Of a stretch of DNA of 64,000 nucleotides, positions 8,716 through 16,410 are shown in pieces. The stretch is from Amarolinea aalborgensis (GTDB lineage: Bacteria > Chloroflexota > Anaerolineae > SSC4 > Amarolineaceae), in NCBI RefSeq assembly GCF_900491745.1, contig NZ_UETR01000002.1, positions 372,001-436,000 of the forward strand, given 5' to 3'. Under the pieces are notes generated by a model. That model did no database searches. It worked only from the letters and a program-made list of their open reading frames with translations, and had not been told where the DNA came from. The translations under genes were made by a program, and so were the position numbers. Every line of letters begins with the position of its first letter. The stretch's first letter is position 1.

Positions 8716-9978
8716 ATGAATAACTTTCATTCAGTCACTGCTGATCCTCTGGTTTACTATGATCGTTGGCTGACGCCTCAGCTGCGCTCGGCATGCGAGG
8801 CATTTCCGATCGTGGTGTTGACCGGCGCGCGCCAAGTGGGCAAAAGCACGCTTCTGCGACGCGCGGAGCCGTTTAGCGGTTGGCGCTATCACACCATGGA
8901 TGACTTCGACACGTTGCGCCAGGTACAAGAGAACCCTGCCAGCCTGTGGGCCGGGGTCAGCGAAGTCATCCTGGACGAGGTGCAGAAAGCACCCGAGTTG
9001 CTGCCCGCCATCAAGCGGGCGGTAGATGAGCACCCCGGACGTTACCGCTTCGTCTTGTCCGGGTCGGCCAATCTACTCTTGATGGGTAAGGTGAGCGAGA
9101 GCCTGGCCGGTCGCGCCGTTTACCTCGTGCTCGATCCGCTGACGCTGGGTGAACGGCATGGACAACTGCCCCCGTCGCTTCTGACTGATGTCCTGGCGGG
9201 CCGCTGGCCGCAGGATGAGTTGCTGCCTGCAGCGCCGGCTGATCCTCTTCCTCTGCTCCAACAGGGCTTCATGCCTGCCTTGCTGGCGCTCAGGACGCCG
9301 GAAGACTGCGTGAGATGGTGGGATGGCTATGTCGCCACCTATCTGGAGCGCGATCTGCGGCAGATGTCGCAGGTCGAATCGTTGGTTGATTTCCGTCGTG
9401 TTATGGCGCTGTTGGCATTGCGCACAGGGCAATTGCTCAATCAATCGGACGTGGCGCGCGATGCGGGTCTCTCGCAGTCAACGGTCCATCGCTACATGAA
9501 TCTACTGGAAGCCACGCACCTGTTCGAGCGTGTACCGGCCTACCTGGGAAGTCACACCACGCGCCTCTTAAAGTCGCCGCGTGCCTTCTGGGCCGATGTC
9601 GGGCTGGCCGTCTTCCTGGCCGGCTACTACACCGCCGCGGACCTGGCCGGTGCGCGCGAAGTGGGCGCCTTTTTCGAGACGCTGATCTATCAGCATCTGC
9701 GCGTCAGCAGCGGGTTGTTGACACCCCGCGGCCGGCTGCACTTCTGGCGCACGCAGACGGGCGACGAGGTAGACTTCGTGCTTGAGCACGGCCGGCGCGT
9801 GGTGGGCATCGAGGTCAAGATGACCGATTCCCCTGGTTATCGGCACGCCGCGGGATTGGTCAAGTTCCTGGCAGAGCATCCCCAGGCTGTCGGCGGCATT
9901 CTGGTGCACGGCGGCCAGGCCATCCGGCGCCTGGACGAAAAGATCGTGGCCGTACCCTGGCCGCTGCTGACCGGGTGA
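8716..9978 (+). CDS. AAA+ ATPase with DUF4143 C-terminal domain
   Basis: A 420-residue ATPase of the AAA_14/DUF4143 family, whose roles are mostly unknown and often associated with mobile or toxin-antitoxin contexts. Seen in the sequence are Walker A TGARQVGKSTLL (about residues 36-47), Walker B VILDEVQKAPELL, sensor-like RFVLSGSANLLL, and a C-terminal DUF4143 portion with the nuclease-like pattern FWRTQTGDEVDFVLEHG and GIEVKM. The Asp/Glu...ExK spacing in that part resembles a PD-(D/E)XK fold; catalytic competence is an inference. The gene stands alone with its own promoter. Confidence 0.9.
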   Translation: MNNFHSVTADPLVYYDRWLTPQLRSACEAFPIVVLTGARQVGKSTLLRRAEPFSGWRYHTMDDFDTLRQVQENPASLWAGVSEVILDEVQKAPELLPAIKRAVDEHPGRYRFVLSGSANLLLMGKVSESLAGRAVYLVLDPLTLGERHGQLPPSLLTDVLAGRWPQDELLPAAPADPLPLLQQGFMPALLALRTPEDCVRWWDGYVATYLERDLRQMSQVESLVDFRRVMALLALRTGQLLNQSDVARDAGLSQSTVHRYMNLLEATHLFERVPAYLGSHTTRLLKSPRAFWADVGLAVFLAGYYTAADLAGAREVGAFFETLIYQHLRVSSGLLTPRGRLHFWRTQTGDEVDFVLEHGRRVVGIEVKMTDSPGYRHAAGLVKFLAEHPQAVGGILVHGGQAIRRLDEKIVAVPWPLLTG

Positions 9979-10014
9979 AACGAAGACGGAACAAGTTTGT
10001 TGTGTGGTAACACA

Positions 10015-10400
10015 TTTGGTTGTCACGCCGGAGGCGATGACCTACGATAGGGTGTATGTGCCGCGGTAGGTTCACGCCTCCGGCGTGACGGTCGTTGATC
10101 GTACGCGCGACGCGGTTCGACAGAACATCCGCGTCACCGTAGGTTCACGCCTCCAGCGTGACGGTCGTTGGTCGCCCGCGCGACGCGGTTCGGCAGGGCA
10201 TCCGCGCCGCCGTAGGTTCATGCCTCCGGCGTGACCGTCGTTGGTCGTGCGCGCGACGCGGTTCGACAGGGCATCCGCGTCATCGTAGGTTCACGCCTCC
10301 GGCGTGACGGGCGTTGGTCACGCGCAAGACGTGGCCGATCAAGTTCGTTGTTTGGCGATACGATTGGTTGTCACGCCGGAGGCGATGACCTACGAACGAG
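10015..10400 (+). repeat. 73-bp tandem repeat array with hairpins, flanked by inverted partial copies
   Basis: Four units start at 10066, 10139, 10212 and 10285, exactly 73 bp apart. Each begins GTAGGTTCACGCCTCC and contains the hairpin TCACGCC-TCC-GGCGTGA, followed by a CGCGCGACGCGGTTCG stretch. On both sides (about 10018-10046 and 10366-10396) lies an inverted partial copy reading TCACGCCGGAGGCGATGACC. The two flanks also match each other as direct repeats. This fills most of the 534-bp gap after the DUF4143 gene. The same hairpin recurs at 21031-22240 and 25444-25463. Confidence 0.88.
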
Positions 10401-10436
10401 GTTATTGCGTGGTTTGGTGGGTGCCTTCTGGGCGGC

Positions 10437-10466
10437 TTGTTCATTCTTGCGCCATCGCCTATAATG
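10437..10466 (+). promoter_or_regulatory. Probable promoter of the kinase-FGE gene
   Basis: TTGTTC (10437-10442), an 18-bp spacer and TATAAT (10461-10466). The predicted start is near 10473, giving a leader of about 40 nt before ATG 10513. Confidence 0.55.
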
Positions 10467-10512
10467 ATGAGCGGCGGCTTGTGAGCCTCACCATCCTCAA
10501 ATAGCGTACCCG

Positions 10513-12525
10513 ATGCCTCTGCAACCTGGCACGATTCTGGAAAACCGTTATCGCGTCGAAGCCCTGCTCGGCCAGGGCGGGATGGGCGCGGTCTACAAGG
10601 CGTTCGATCAACGCCTGCGCATGGCGGTGGCGCTGAAGGAAAACAGCCTGGCGACGCTCGACGCCCGCGCGCAGTTCGAGCGCGAGGCGCTGACGCTGGC
10701 GCGGCTGCACCACAGCAACTTGCCCGCCGTGACCGACCACTTCATCACGGCCGACGGCGCGCAGTACCTGGTGATGACCTTCATCGAAGGCGCCAACCTG
10801 GCCGAGCTGCTGGCCGCCCGCGGCCGCCAAGCGCCGGCCGACGTGACGAGTTGGCTAGGACAGGTGTGCGACGCCTTGACCTATCTGCACAGCCAGAACC
10901 CGCCCATCATCCATCGCGACATCAAACCGCAGAATATCAAGATCACGCCGGAGGGGCACGCCTTCCTGGTGGACTTCGGCCTGAGCAAGGTTGGCTCAAC
11001 CTACCAGAGCACCGCCAGCGGCGCCTTGGGCGTGACCGCCGGCTATGCGCCGCTGGAGCAGTATGGCAGCGCGCACACCGATCAGCGCACCGATGTCTAC
11101 GCGCTGACCGCCACCCTGTACGCCATGCTGACCGGGGAAGCGCCGCCGGAGAGCATCAAGCGTGCGGTGAGGACGGTCAGCCTGACCCCGCCGCGCGCCC
11201 TGAATCACGCCCTCAGCCCGGCGCTGGACCGGGCGCTGCTGCACGGCCTGGAGATGCAGCCAACCGACCGGCCGGCGACCGTGGCCGCGCTGCGCCAGGA
11301 GCTGGAGGCGGGCCTGGGCGCGGCCAAGCCTGCGTCTCAGCCGCCGGTGGTTCCCCCCACGCAGGCCATTCCGCGGCCCTCGCCCGCGCCCCGACCCGCG
11401 TCATCGCCGGCCAGGCAGGGCCGTGGTTTGCCGGGCTGGACGCTGATCGGATTGGGTGCAGCGGTCGTGGTGCTGCTGATCCTGGGGGTGGCGGCCGTGG
11501 ACCGCGGCGGGCCGACCGTAACGCCGACAGTCGTGGCCGGTAAACCGACTAAGACGCCGACAACTGGGGGGACGGTCAATCCGAAAGCGACCGTGATACC
11601 GCTGACGGCGACTCCGTTGCCACCGAAGGACACGGATACGCCCACGCGTACGCCGACCGTGCCGCCCACGTCAACGGGCACGCCCGATGGAGCAATGCGT
11701 CTGGAGTTAGCGCCAGGGGTGACGTTGGAGTTGGTGCGGGTGACGGCGGGCGAGTTCCTGATGGGCAGCGACAAGGCGGTGGACCCGGACGCGCAGGATG
11801 ATGAGTTGCCACAACACCGACTGAATCTGGTGGAGTACTGGATTGGCAAGACTGAGGTGACGAATGGGCAGTTTGCGGCGTTTGTGGCGGCGACGAGCTA
11901 CAAGACGACCGCTGAGCAGGAAGGGAGCGGTTATGTATTCACCGGATCAACATGGGAAGATGTGAAAGGGGCTTCGTGGCAGCAGCCGCGAGGACCAGGG
12001 AGCGATGTGAAAGAGAAAGCGAATTATCCGGTGATGTTGGTTTCGTGGCATGATGCGGTGGCGTTTGGGCAGTGGGCCAGCCAGGTGACAGGACGAACGG
12101 TGCGGCTGCCGACCGAAGCGGAGTGGGAGAAGGCGGCGCGAGGGACAAATGCGCGGATCTACCCGTGGGGGAACGAGGCGCCGGATGCGAGTCGCGGCAA
12201 CTTCGGCATGAACGTGAAGGACACGACGCCGGTAGGGCAGTACCCCAAGGGAGCCAGTCCGTACGGGGTGTTGGACATGGCAGGGAATGTATGGGAATGG
12301 ACGAGCAGCGCATGGGGAAACGTCGGAGGCGGGTTAGATTTCGCATATCCATACAACCCTGGGGATGGGCGAGAGGATCAGAGCAGAACAGATGTTTCTC
12401 GTGTCCTGCGGGGCGGGAGTTGGGACGTTGAAGCGAGGAATGTGCGCTCCGCCAGCCGGAGCAGGGACGACCCCGGCAACCGCAACCTCATCATCGGTTT
12501 TCGGGTGGCGTCCCCCGGCCTCTGA
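10513..12525 (+). CDS. Membrane Ser/Thr protein kinase fused to FGE-sulfatase (C-type-lectin-like) domain
   Basis: A 670-residue protein. Residues 1-265 are a Hanks-type kinase with glycine loop LLGQGGMGAVYKA (residues 18-30), Lys42, catalytic HRDIKPQN (Asp136) and DFGLS (Asp154). A Pro-rich region leads to one membrane helix (~308-330), a Thr/Pro linker, then an FGE-sulfatase-type domain (~395-670) with GEFLMGSD, GKTEVTNGQFAAFV, RLPTEAEWEKAARG, YPWGNEAP, GNVWEWTSS and RVLRGGSWD. The copper/active-site cysteines of true formylglycine-generating enzymes are absent, so it is probably a ligand-binding lectin fold. The C-terminal 24 codons after GGSW are highly diverged from the sister gene at 13632, while what follows is identical (see findings). 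Predicted role: a sensor kinase with an extracellular diversified receptor. Confidence 0.93.
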   Translation: MPLQPGTILENRYRVEALLGQGGMGAVYKAFDQRLRMAVALKENSLATLDARAQFEREALTLARLHHSNLPAVTDHFITADGAQYLVMTFIEGANLAELLAARGRQAPADVTSWLGQVCDALTYLHSQNPPIIHRDIKPQNIKITPEGHAFLVDFGLSKVGSTYQSTASGALGVTAGYAPLEQYGSAHTDQRTDVYALTATLYAMLTGEAPPESIKRAVRTVSLTPPRALNHALSPALDRALLHGLEMQPTDRPATVAALRQELEAGLGAAKPASQPPVVPPTQAIPRPSPAPRPASSPARQGRGLPGWTLIGLGAAVVVLLILGVAAVDRGGPTVTPTVVAGKPTKTPTTGGTVNPKATVIPLTATPLPPKDTDTPTRTPTVPPTSTGTPDGAMRLELAPGVTLELVRVTAGEFLMGSDKAVDPDAQDDELPQHRLNLVEYWIGKTEVTNGQFAAFVAATSYKTTAEQEGSGYVFTGSTWEDVKGASWQQPRGPGSDVKEKANYPVMLVSWHDAVAFGQWASQVTGRTVRLPTEAEWEKAARGTNARIYPWGNEAPDASRGNFGMNVKDTTPVGQYPKGASPYGVLDMAGNVWEWTSSAWGNVGGGLDFAYPYNPGDGREDQSRTDVSRVLRGGSWDVEARNVRSASRSRDDPGNRNLIIGFRVASPGL

Positions 12526-12830
12526 GTCTCTGGCGTCTCTGGAACTCTGAGTTTTTTGACATCTCGCTTGGTGTGGGCCAGGAAACAGCACGGCGAGACA
12601 AAGCTGTGAGGGGGGGTGCAGGGGGCGCAGCCCCTGCCAATTTGAATTGGCGATTTACACTATGCGAAAAAGTGTCACCCGTTGGGTTCGGTGGTCATTT
12701 CTGCCGCAGATCAACGCAGATTTTCACGGATTCTATTGGGCTCAGACGCTTGTTGAACAACTTAACTCAGATCAGCCATCACGTTCCATTTAGCTACCAT
12801 GCGGAGACTCACTCTAGCGGACTGTCGCAC
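12526..12830 (+). other. Intergenic region after kinase-FGE gene
   Basis: No credible gene. The first ~60 bp (through TTTTTTGACAT) are homologous to the sequence after the CHAT-FGE gene. Two back-to-back hairpins follow: GCAGGGG/CCCCTGC at 12618-12637 and CCAATT/AATTGG at 12637-12650, which may act as a weak terminator without a T-tract. The stretch CGCAGATCAACGCAGATTTT at 12704-12723 is a degenerate direct-repeat motif of a kind common in spacers of environmental genomes. Confidence 0.5.
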
Positions 12831-12859
12831 TTGACAAGCAGTACCATAGATAGTATCAT
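12831..12859 (+). promoter_or_regulatory. hicAB promoter with possible operator
   Basis: TTGACA (12831-12836), 17-bp spacer, TATCAT (12854-12859). The spacer contains the imperfect palindrome TACCATAGATAGTA (10 of 14 positions symmetric), a plausible HicB operator. The predicted leader is only ~11 nt. Confidence 0.7.
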
Positions 12860-12876
12860 TTGTACAGGATTAAGTC

Positions 12877-13116
12877 ATGAGCCAACGCAAGAAGCTTCTT
12901 GAAAAACTACGCAACAACCCGAAAAACGTACGTTTCGAGGAGTTGGAAACGCTATTGACACAGCATGGTTTTCAATTGGTGCGCATTACTGGCAGCCATC
13001 ACTACTTCGCCGGCTACGACCGAGTCATTTCGGTTGTTTTTCGTACACCCCACGTACATCGGGATGCCGTCAAAGAAGTCGTGAAGCTCCTTGATGATCT
13101 GTTTGAAGAGCAATAG
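12877..13116 (+). CDS. hicA: HicA-family mRNA interferase toxin
   Basis: A 79-residue double-stranded-RNA-binding-domain toxin. HicA cleaves mRNA and is blocked by HicB. The family hallmark ITGSHHYF carries the catalytic His in the GSHH motif, and the fold pattern RFEELETLLTQHGFQLVR precedes it. The C-terminal VHRDAVKEVVKLLDD is typical. It directly precedes hicB with a 25-bp gap, and the ATG sits about 11 nt from the predicted transcription start. It lies between the two FGE-domain genes. Confidence 0.93.
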   Translation: MSQRKKLLEKLRNNPKNVRFEELETLLTQHGFQLVRITGSHHYFAGYDRVISVVFRTPHVHRDAVKEVVKLLDDLFEEQ

Positions 13117-13141
13117 GAGCAACCAACTGAAAGAGAGTCAT

Positions 13142-13552
13142 ATGGAAAAGACAGTTGCCTACTACCTGAGCCTCCCCTACACGATTGAACTCAAGCACGA
13201 CGCAGAAGACGGATGGTTCGTGCGCGTCAAAGAACTGCCGGGGTGCATGAGTCAGGGCGACACCGTGGACGAAGCGATGGCGATGATCCAGGAGGCCATG
13301 CATGGCTGGCTGACCGTGGCACTCGAACAGAACATCACCATTCCCGAACCACAGCGTGAGGAGGAATTTAGCGGCAAGTTTGTCGTGCGTATGCCCCGCT
13401 CTCTCCATCGCGACCTTGTGCAGCGCGCCCAGCAAGAAGGAGTCAGCCTGAACCAATACGTGAACGTTGCGCTCGGCCAGGTTGTGGGGCAGAGCGTTGC
13501 CATTGCTCCGCGCAAGACCAGGCGCCAATCTCCGGCTGCCACGCCTCCCTGA
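13142..13552 (+). CDS. hicB: HicB-family antitoxin
   Basis: A 136-residue antitoxin. The N-terminal partial RNase-H-like fold has the family pattern YTIELKHDAEDGWFVRVKELPGCMSQGDTVDEAMAM (shown here with residues split across 13170-13280). A C-terminal ribbon-helix-helix-like DNA-binding segment, FVVRMPRSLHRDLVQRAQQEGVS followed by LNQYVNVAL, would autoregulate the operon. The Met at 13142 is used because AAAGAGAG precedes it and HicB homologues begin near here. The tail ending RRQSPAATPP is low complexity. Confidence 0.92.
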   Translation: MEKTVAYYLSLPYTIELKHDAEDGWFVRVKELPGCMSQGDTVDEAMAMIQEAMHGWLTVALEQNITIPEPQREEEFSGKFVVRMPRSLHRDLVQRAQQEGVSLNQYVNVALGQVVGQSVAIAPRKTRRQSPAATPP

Positions 13553-13631
13553 GCTTCGACAGGCCAACCATCGCAGATTCGTTGACACATCGCGCTGCTG
13601 CATAGAATCGTCCTTCAGGGAGTCCACTGCC

Positions 13632-16211
13632 ATGCCTGATAATCCAACCCGTTATCTCGACTTCGATCTTGAGATTGGCCCCGGTGCGGGCCGCGCCTAC
13701 CCGGTGAGCGTATTGCACTCGCCGGCCGGCGAGGCGCGCACGGTGATGCAGTTTCCGTTTGATGAACTGATGCTGGAAAACAATCTTCTGAAACTGCAAA
13801 CGGCTCTGCTGAGATCCGGAGGCGGGCGTCGTTCGATTCTCGACTCACATCAGCAGGCTGTGCAAGACTTCGGCCGCGCGCTGTTCGAGGCGTTGTTCAA
13901 CGGCGAAGTGCGCAGCCGTTATGACGTCAGCCGGCTGCAGGCTGATCACGCGGGCCAGGGCCTGCGCCTCAAGCTGCACATTCGGCCGCCTGAACTGGCT
14001 GTGCTGCCCTGGGAGTATCTGTTCGATGTGCGCATGGGCGACTATTTGTGCTTGTCGAGCAGTACACCCGTTGTTCGCTATCCGGAGCTGCCGCAGGCGA
14101 TGCAGCCGCTGCGGGTGTCGCCGCCTCTGCGTATTTTGGGCCTGATCGCTGACCCGACCGACATGGAACGGTTGGATGTCACGAAGGAGAAGGAACGGGT
14201 GGCGCTGGCGCTGGCGCGCTTGCGGACTGGCGGCCAGGTCGAGTTGACCTGGCTTTCCGGATCTACGGCGCGTGACCTGCAGCGTGCGCTGCGCGGCGGG
14301 CCCTGGCACATCGTTCATTTTGTGGGCCACGGCGGCTTCGATCGGCCGAGCGACGAGGGATTGGTGGTCTTGACCGATAACGCGGGCCGGGCGCAGCCTC
14401 TCTTTGCCACGCCCCTGGCGCGGCTGCTGGGCGATCACCGGGCGCTGCGCCTGGTGGTTCTGAACGCGTGCGAAGGCGCACGGGGGAGCGAGCGGGACAT
14501 CTTCGCCAGCGCGGCCGCGATCCTGGTGCGGCGCGGGATTCCGGCCGTGCTCGCCATGCAGCACGAGATTACCGACCACGCGGCAGTGGAGTTTGCCCGC
14601 GCCTTCTACGAGGCTGTGGCCGATGGGTATCCGGTGGACGCGGCGGTCAGCGAGGGGCGCAAGGCGGTCAGCACCCAGGTGCCGAACACGGTGGAATGGG
14701 GCACGCCGGTGCTGACGATGCGCGCGTCGGACGGCGCCTTATTTGACATAACAGAGCTGGTTGCGCATGAAGCGCGACAGCCGGAGTTGAAACGGCAACA
14801 AGAGGCGGCCGAGCGTGAGCAACAAGAGCGAGCGGCCTATGCGGCGCAACAGGCAGCGTTGAAACGCCAACAAGAGGCCGCAGAACGCGAGCGTCAAGTG
14901 CGTGCGGCAGTAACTACCCAGCCTGAAGTTAGCAGCGATTCCATACAGAGTCAACCACACGCCCTAGAAACGGCCAAACGTGCTCCTGAAATCTTGGAGC
15001 AACAAGCGGCCGGATTCACCTCATTGACCATACCAGCGCACTTGAAGATTGAGTTGGAGGACAAGCGCCAGGAAATTGCCGAGTTGAAAGATGGTTCGAA
15101 ACCAGCGATTCAAGCATCTGATAAAGCCAAGCCTGAACAGGCCGAAGAACCGCAACAGCCGGTGACTCCGACTCCGACTCTGTCGCCGACGCCGCGTGAG
15201 CGTGGTTTACCGGCCTGGGCGTTGATTGGGATCGGAGTGGTGGCCGTGGTGCTGCTGCTGTGGGGAATCGGGGCCTTGGATGCGCGCAGCAAGCCCACGC
15301 CGACCGTAGTCACTGGCCCGGCGACGGAGACGCTGACTGCGTCGTCAACGCCGACGAACACACCTGAGCCAACCGATACGCCGGCGCCCGCGGCGGGCGC
15401 CACGCGGGTGCGGGACATTGACAGGGCGGTAATGGTCTGGGTGCCGGCGGGTGAGTTCACGATGGGATCAACCGATAGCGACAGTCAGGCAGAAAGCGAC
15501 GAGAAGCCGCAGCACAAAGTTACGTTGGATGGATTCTGGATAGACCGCACGGAAGTGACGAATGCGCAGTACCGGAAGTTCGTGGATGCCGGCGTTTACA
15601 GCAAGCAGGAATACTGGACCGAAGCAGGGTGGGCGTGGAAGGAATCGAATAAAGTAACGCAGTCAAACTGCTGGGGGAATAGTCACTTTAACCAGGCAGA
15701 GCAGCCGATTGTGTGCGTGAGTTGGTACGAGGCGAGTGCGTATGCCCACTGGGTCGGGGGTCGTTTGCCGACAGAAGCGGAATGGGAAAAGGCGGCGCGA
15801 GGCTCTTCGACAAGCTCTGGGAACGTGTGGCTCTATCCGTGGGGGAATACGTGGGACGGCATGCGCGTGAATTTTTGCGATCAGCAATGTGAGTATTCGT
15901 GGAAAGATGCAAACGTGAATGACGGGTATGGGACTACGGCGCCGGTGGGAAGTTATGCGAATGGGGTGAGTCCTTACGGAGTGTTGGACCTGGCGGGGAA
16001 CGTCTGGGAATGGGTGAGCAGTAAATATGGGAATTATCCTTACAGAAGCGATGATGGGCGAGAGGATCAGAGTAGTACAGAAGTTCGTGTTCTGCGGGGC
16101 GGGAGTTGGAACAATGGAGCGGGACATGTACGCTCCGCCGACCGGTACCGGCTCGGTCCCGACAATCGCAATGGCAGCATTGGTTTTCGGGTGGCGTCCC
16201 CCGGCCTCTGA
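13632..16211 (+). CDS. CHAT-domain protease fused to membrane helix and FGE-sulfatase-type domain
   Basis: An 859-residue protein. An N-terminal region (1-150) precedes a CHAT caspase-like peptidase domain (~150-420) with the catalytic pair His233 in VHFVGHGGF and Cys280 in VVLNACEGARG. A charged, probably coiled-coil stretch (KRQQEAAERE repeated) spans ~430-470. One membrane helix lies at ~525-547, then a Thr/Pro linker and an FGE-sulfatase-type domain (~591-859: GEFTMGST, DRTEVTNAQYRKFV, RLPTEAEWEKAARG, GNVWEWVSSKYG, RVLRGGSWNN). FGE catalytic cysteines are lacking. ATG 13632 follows CAGGGAG. An in-frame TTCGACAAGCTC repeat fragment adds Ser/Thr residues near 15805. Predicted role: a membrane-tethered protease effector with an exposed variable lectin domain. 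Confidence 0.92.
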   Translation: MPDNPTRYLDFDLEIGPGAGRAYPVSVLHSPAGEARTVMQFPFDELMLENNLLKLQTALLRSGGGRRSILDSHQQAVQDFGRALFEALFNGEVRSRYDVSRLQADHAGQGLRLKLHIRPPELAVLPWEYLFDVRMGDYLCLSSSTPVVRYPELPQAMQPLRVSPPLRILGLIADPTDMERLDVTKEKERVALALARLRTGGQVELTWLSGSTARDLQRALRGGPWHIVHFVGHGGFDRPSDEGLVVLTDNAGRAQPLFATPLARLLGDHRALRLVVLNACEGARGSERDIFASAAAILVRRGIPAVLAMQHEITDHAAVEFARAFYEAVADGYPVDAAVSEGRKAVSTQVPNTVEWGTPVLTMRASDGALFDITELVAHEARQPELKRQQEAAEREQQERAAYAAQQAALKRQQEAAERERQVRAAVTTQPEVSSDSIQSQPHALETAKRAPEILEQQAAGFTSLTIPAHLKIELEDKRQEIAELKDGSKPAIQASDKAKPEQAEEPQQPVTPTPTLSPTPRERGLPAWALIGIGVVAVVLLLWGIGALDARSKPTPTVVTGPATETLTASSTPTNTPEPTDTPAPAAGATRVRDIDRAVMVWVPAGEFTMGSTDSDSQAESDEKPQHKVTLDGFWIDRTEVTNAQYRKFVDAGVYSKQEYWTEAGWAWKESNKVTQSNCWGNSHFNQAEQPIVCVSWYEASAYAHWVGGRLPTEAEWEKAARGSSTSSGNVWLYPWGNTWDGMRVNFCDQQCEYSWKDANVNDGYGTTAPVGSYANGVSPYGVLDLAGNVWEWVSSKYGNYPYRSDDGREDQSSTEVRVLRGGSWNNGAGHVRSADRYRLGPDNRNGSIGFRVASPGL

Positions 16212-16361
16212 GTCTCTGGCGTCTCTGGATCTCTGCGTCGTTTTGACATAAACCAAATTTGACCTGCGGAGCAGTACTGCGGGACGAAATTGTGAGGGGG
16301 GTGCAGGGAACTCGGACGCAGATCAGCGCTGGCTGCGCACGCAGATAGCAACTTGTCGTGT

Positions 16362-16390
16362 TTGCTTCTGATTTAGTTCTGTGTTACAAT
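16362..16390 (+). promoter_or_regulatory. Promoter of the AbiEi/AbiEii pair
   Basis: TTGCTT (16362-16367), 17-bp spacer, TACAAT (16385-16390). Transcription is predicted near 16397, about 14 nt before ATG 16411. An in-frame GTG at 16396 would fall at the transcription start, so 16411 is preferred. Confidence 0.6.
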
Positions 16391-16410
16391 GATGCGTGGA
16401 TAATGACATT

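Noticed and set aside
10231..10504. Open frames in the 73-bp array
   Set aside because: Translations of the tandem unit with no start signals or family match.
12573..12902. 109-residue open frame upstream of hicA
   Set aside because: It runs through spacer hairpins and the hicA promoter and overlaps hicA out of frame.
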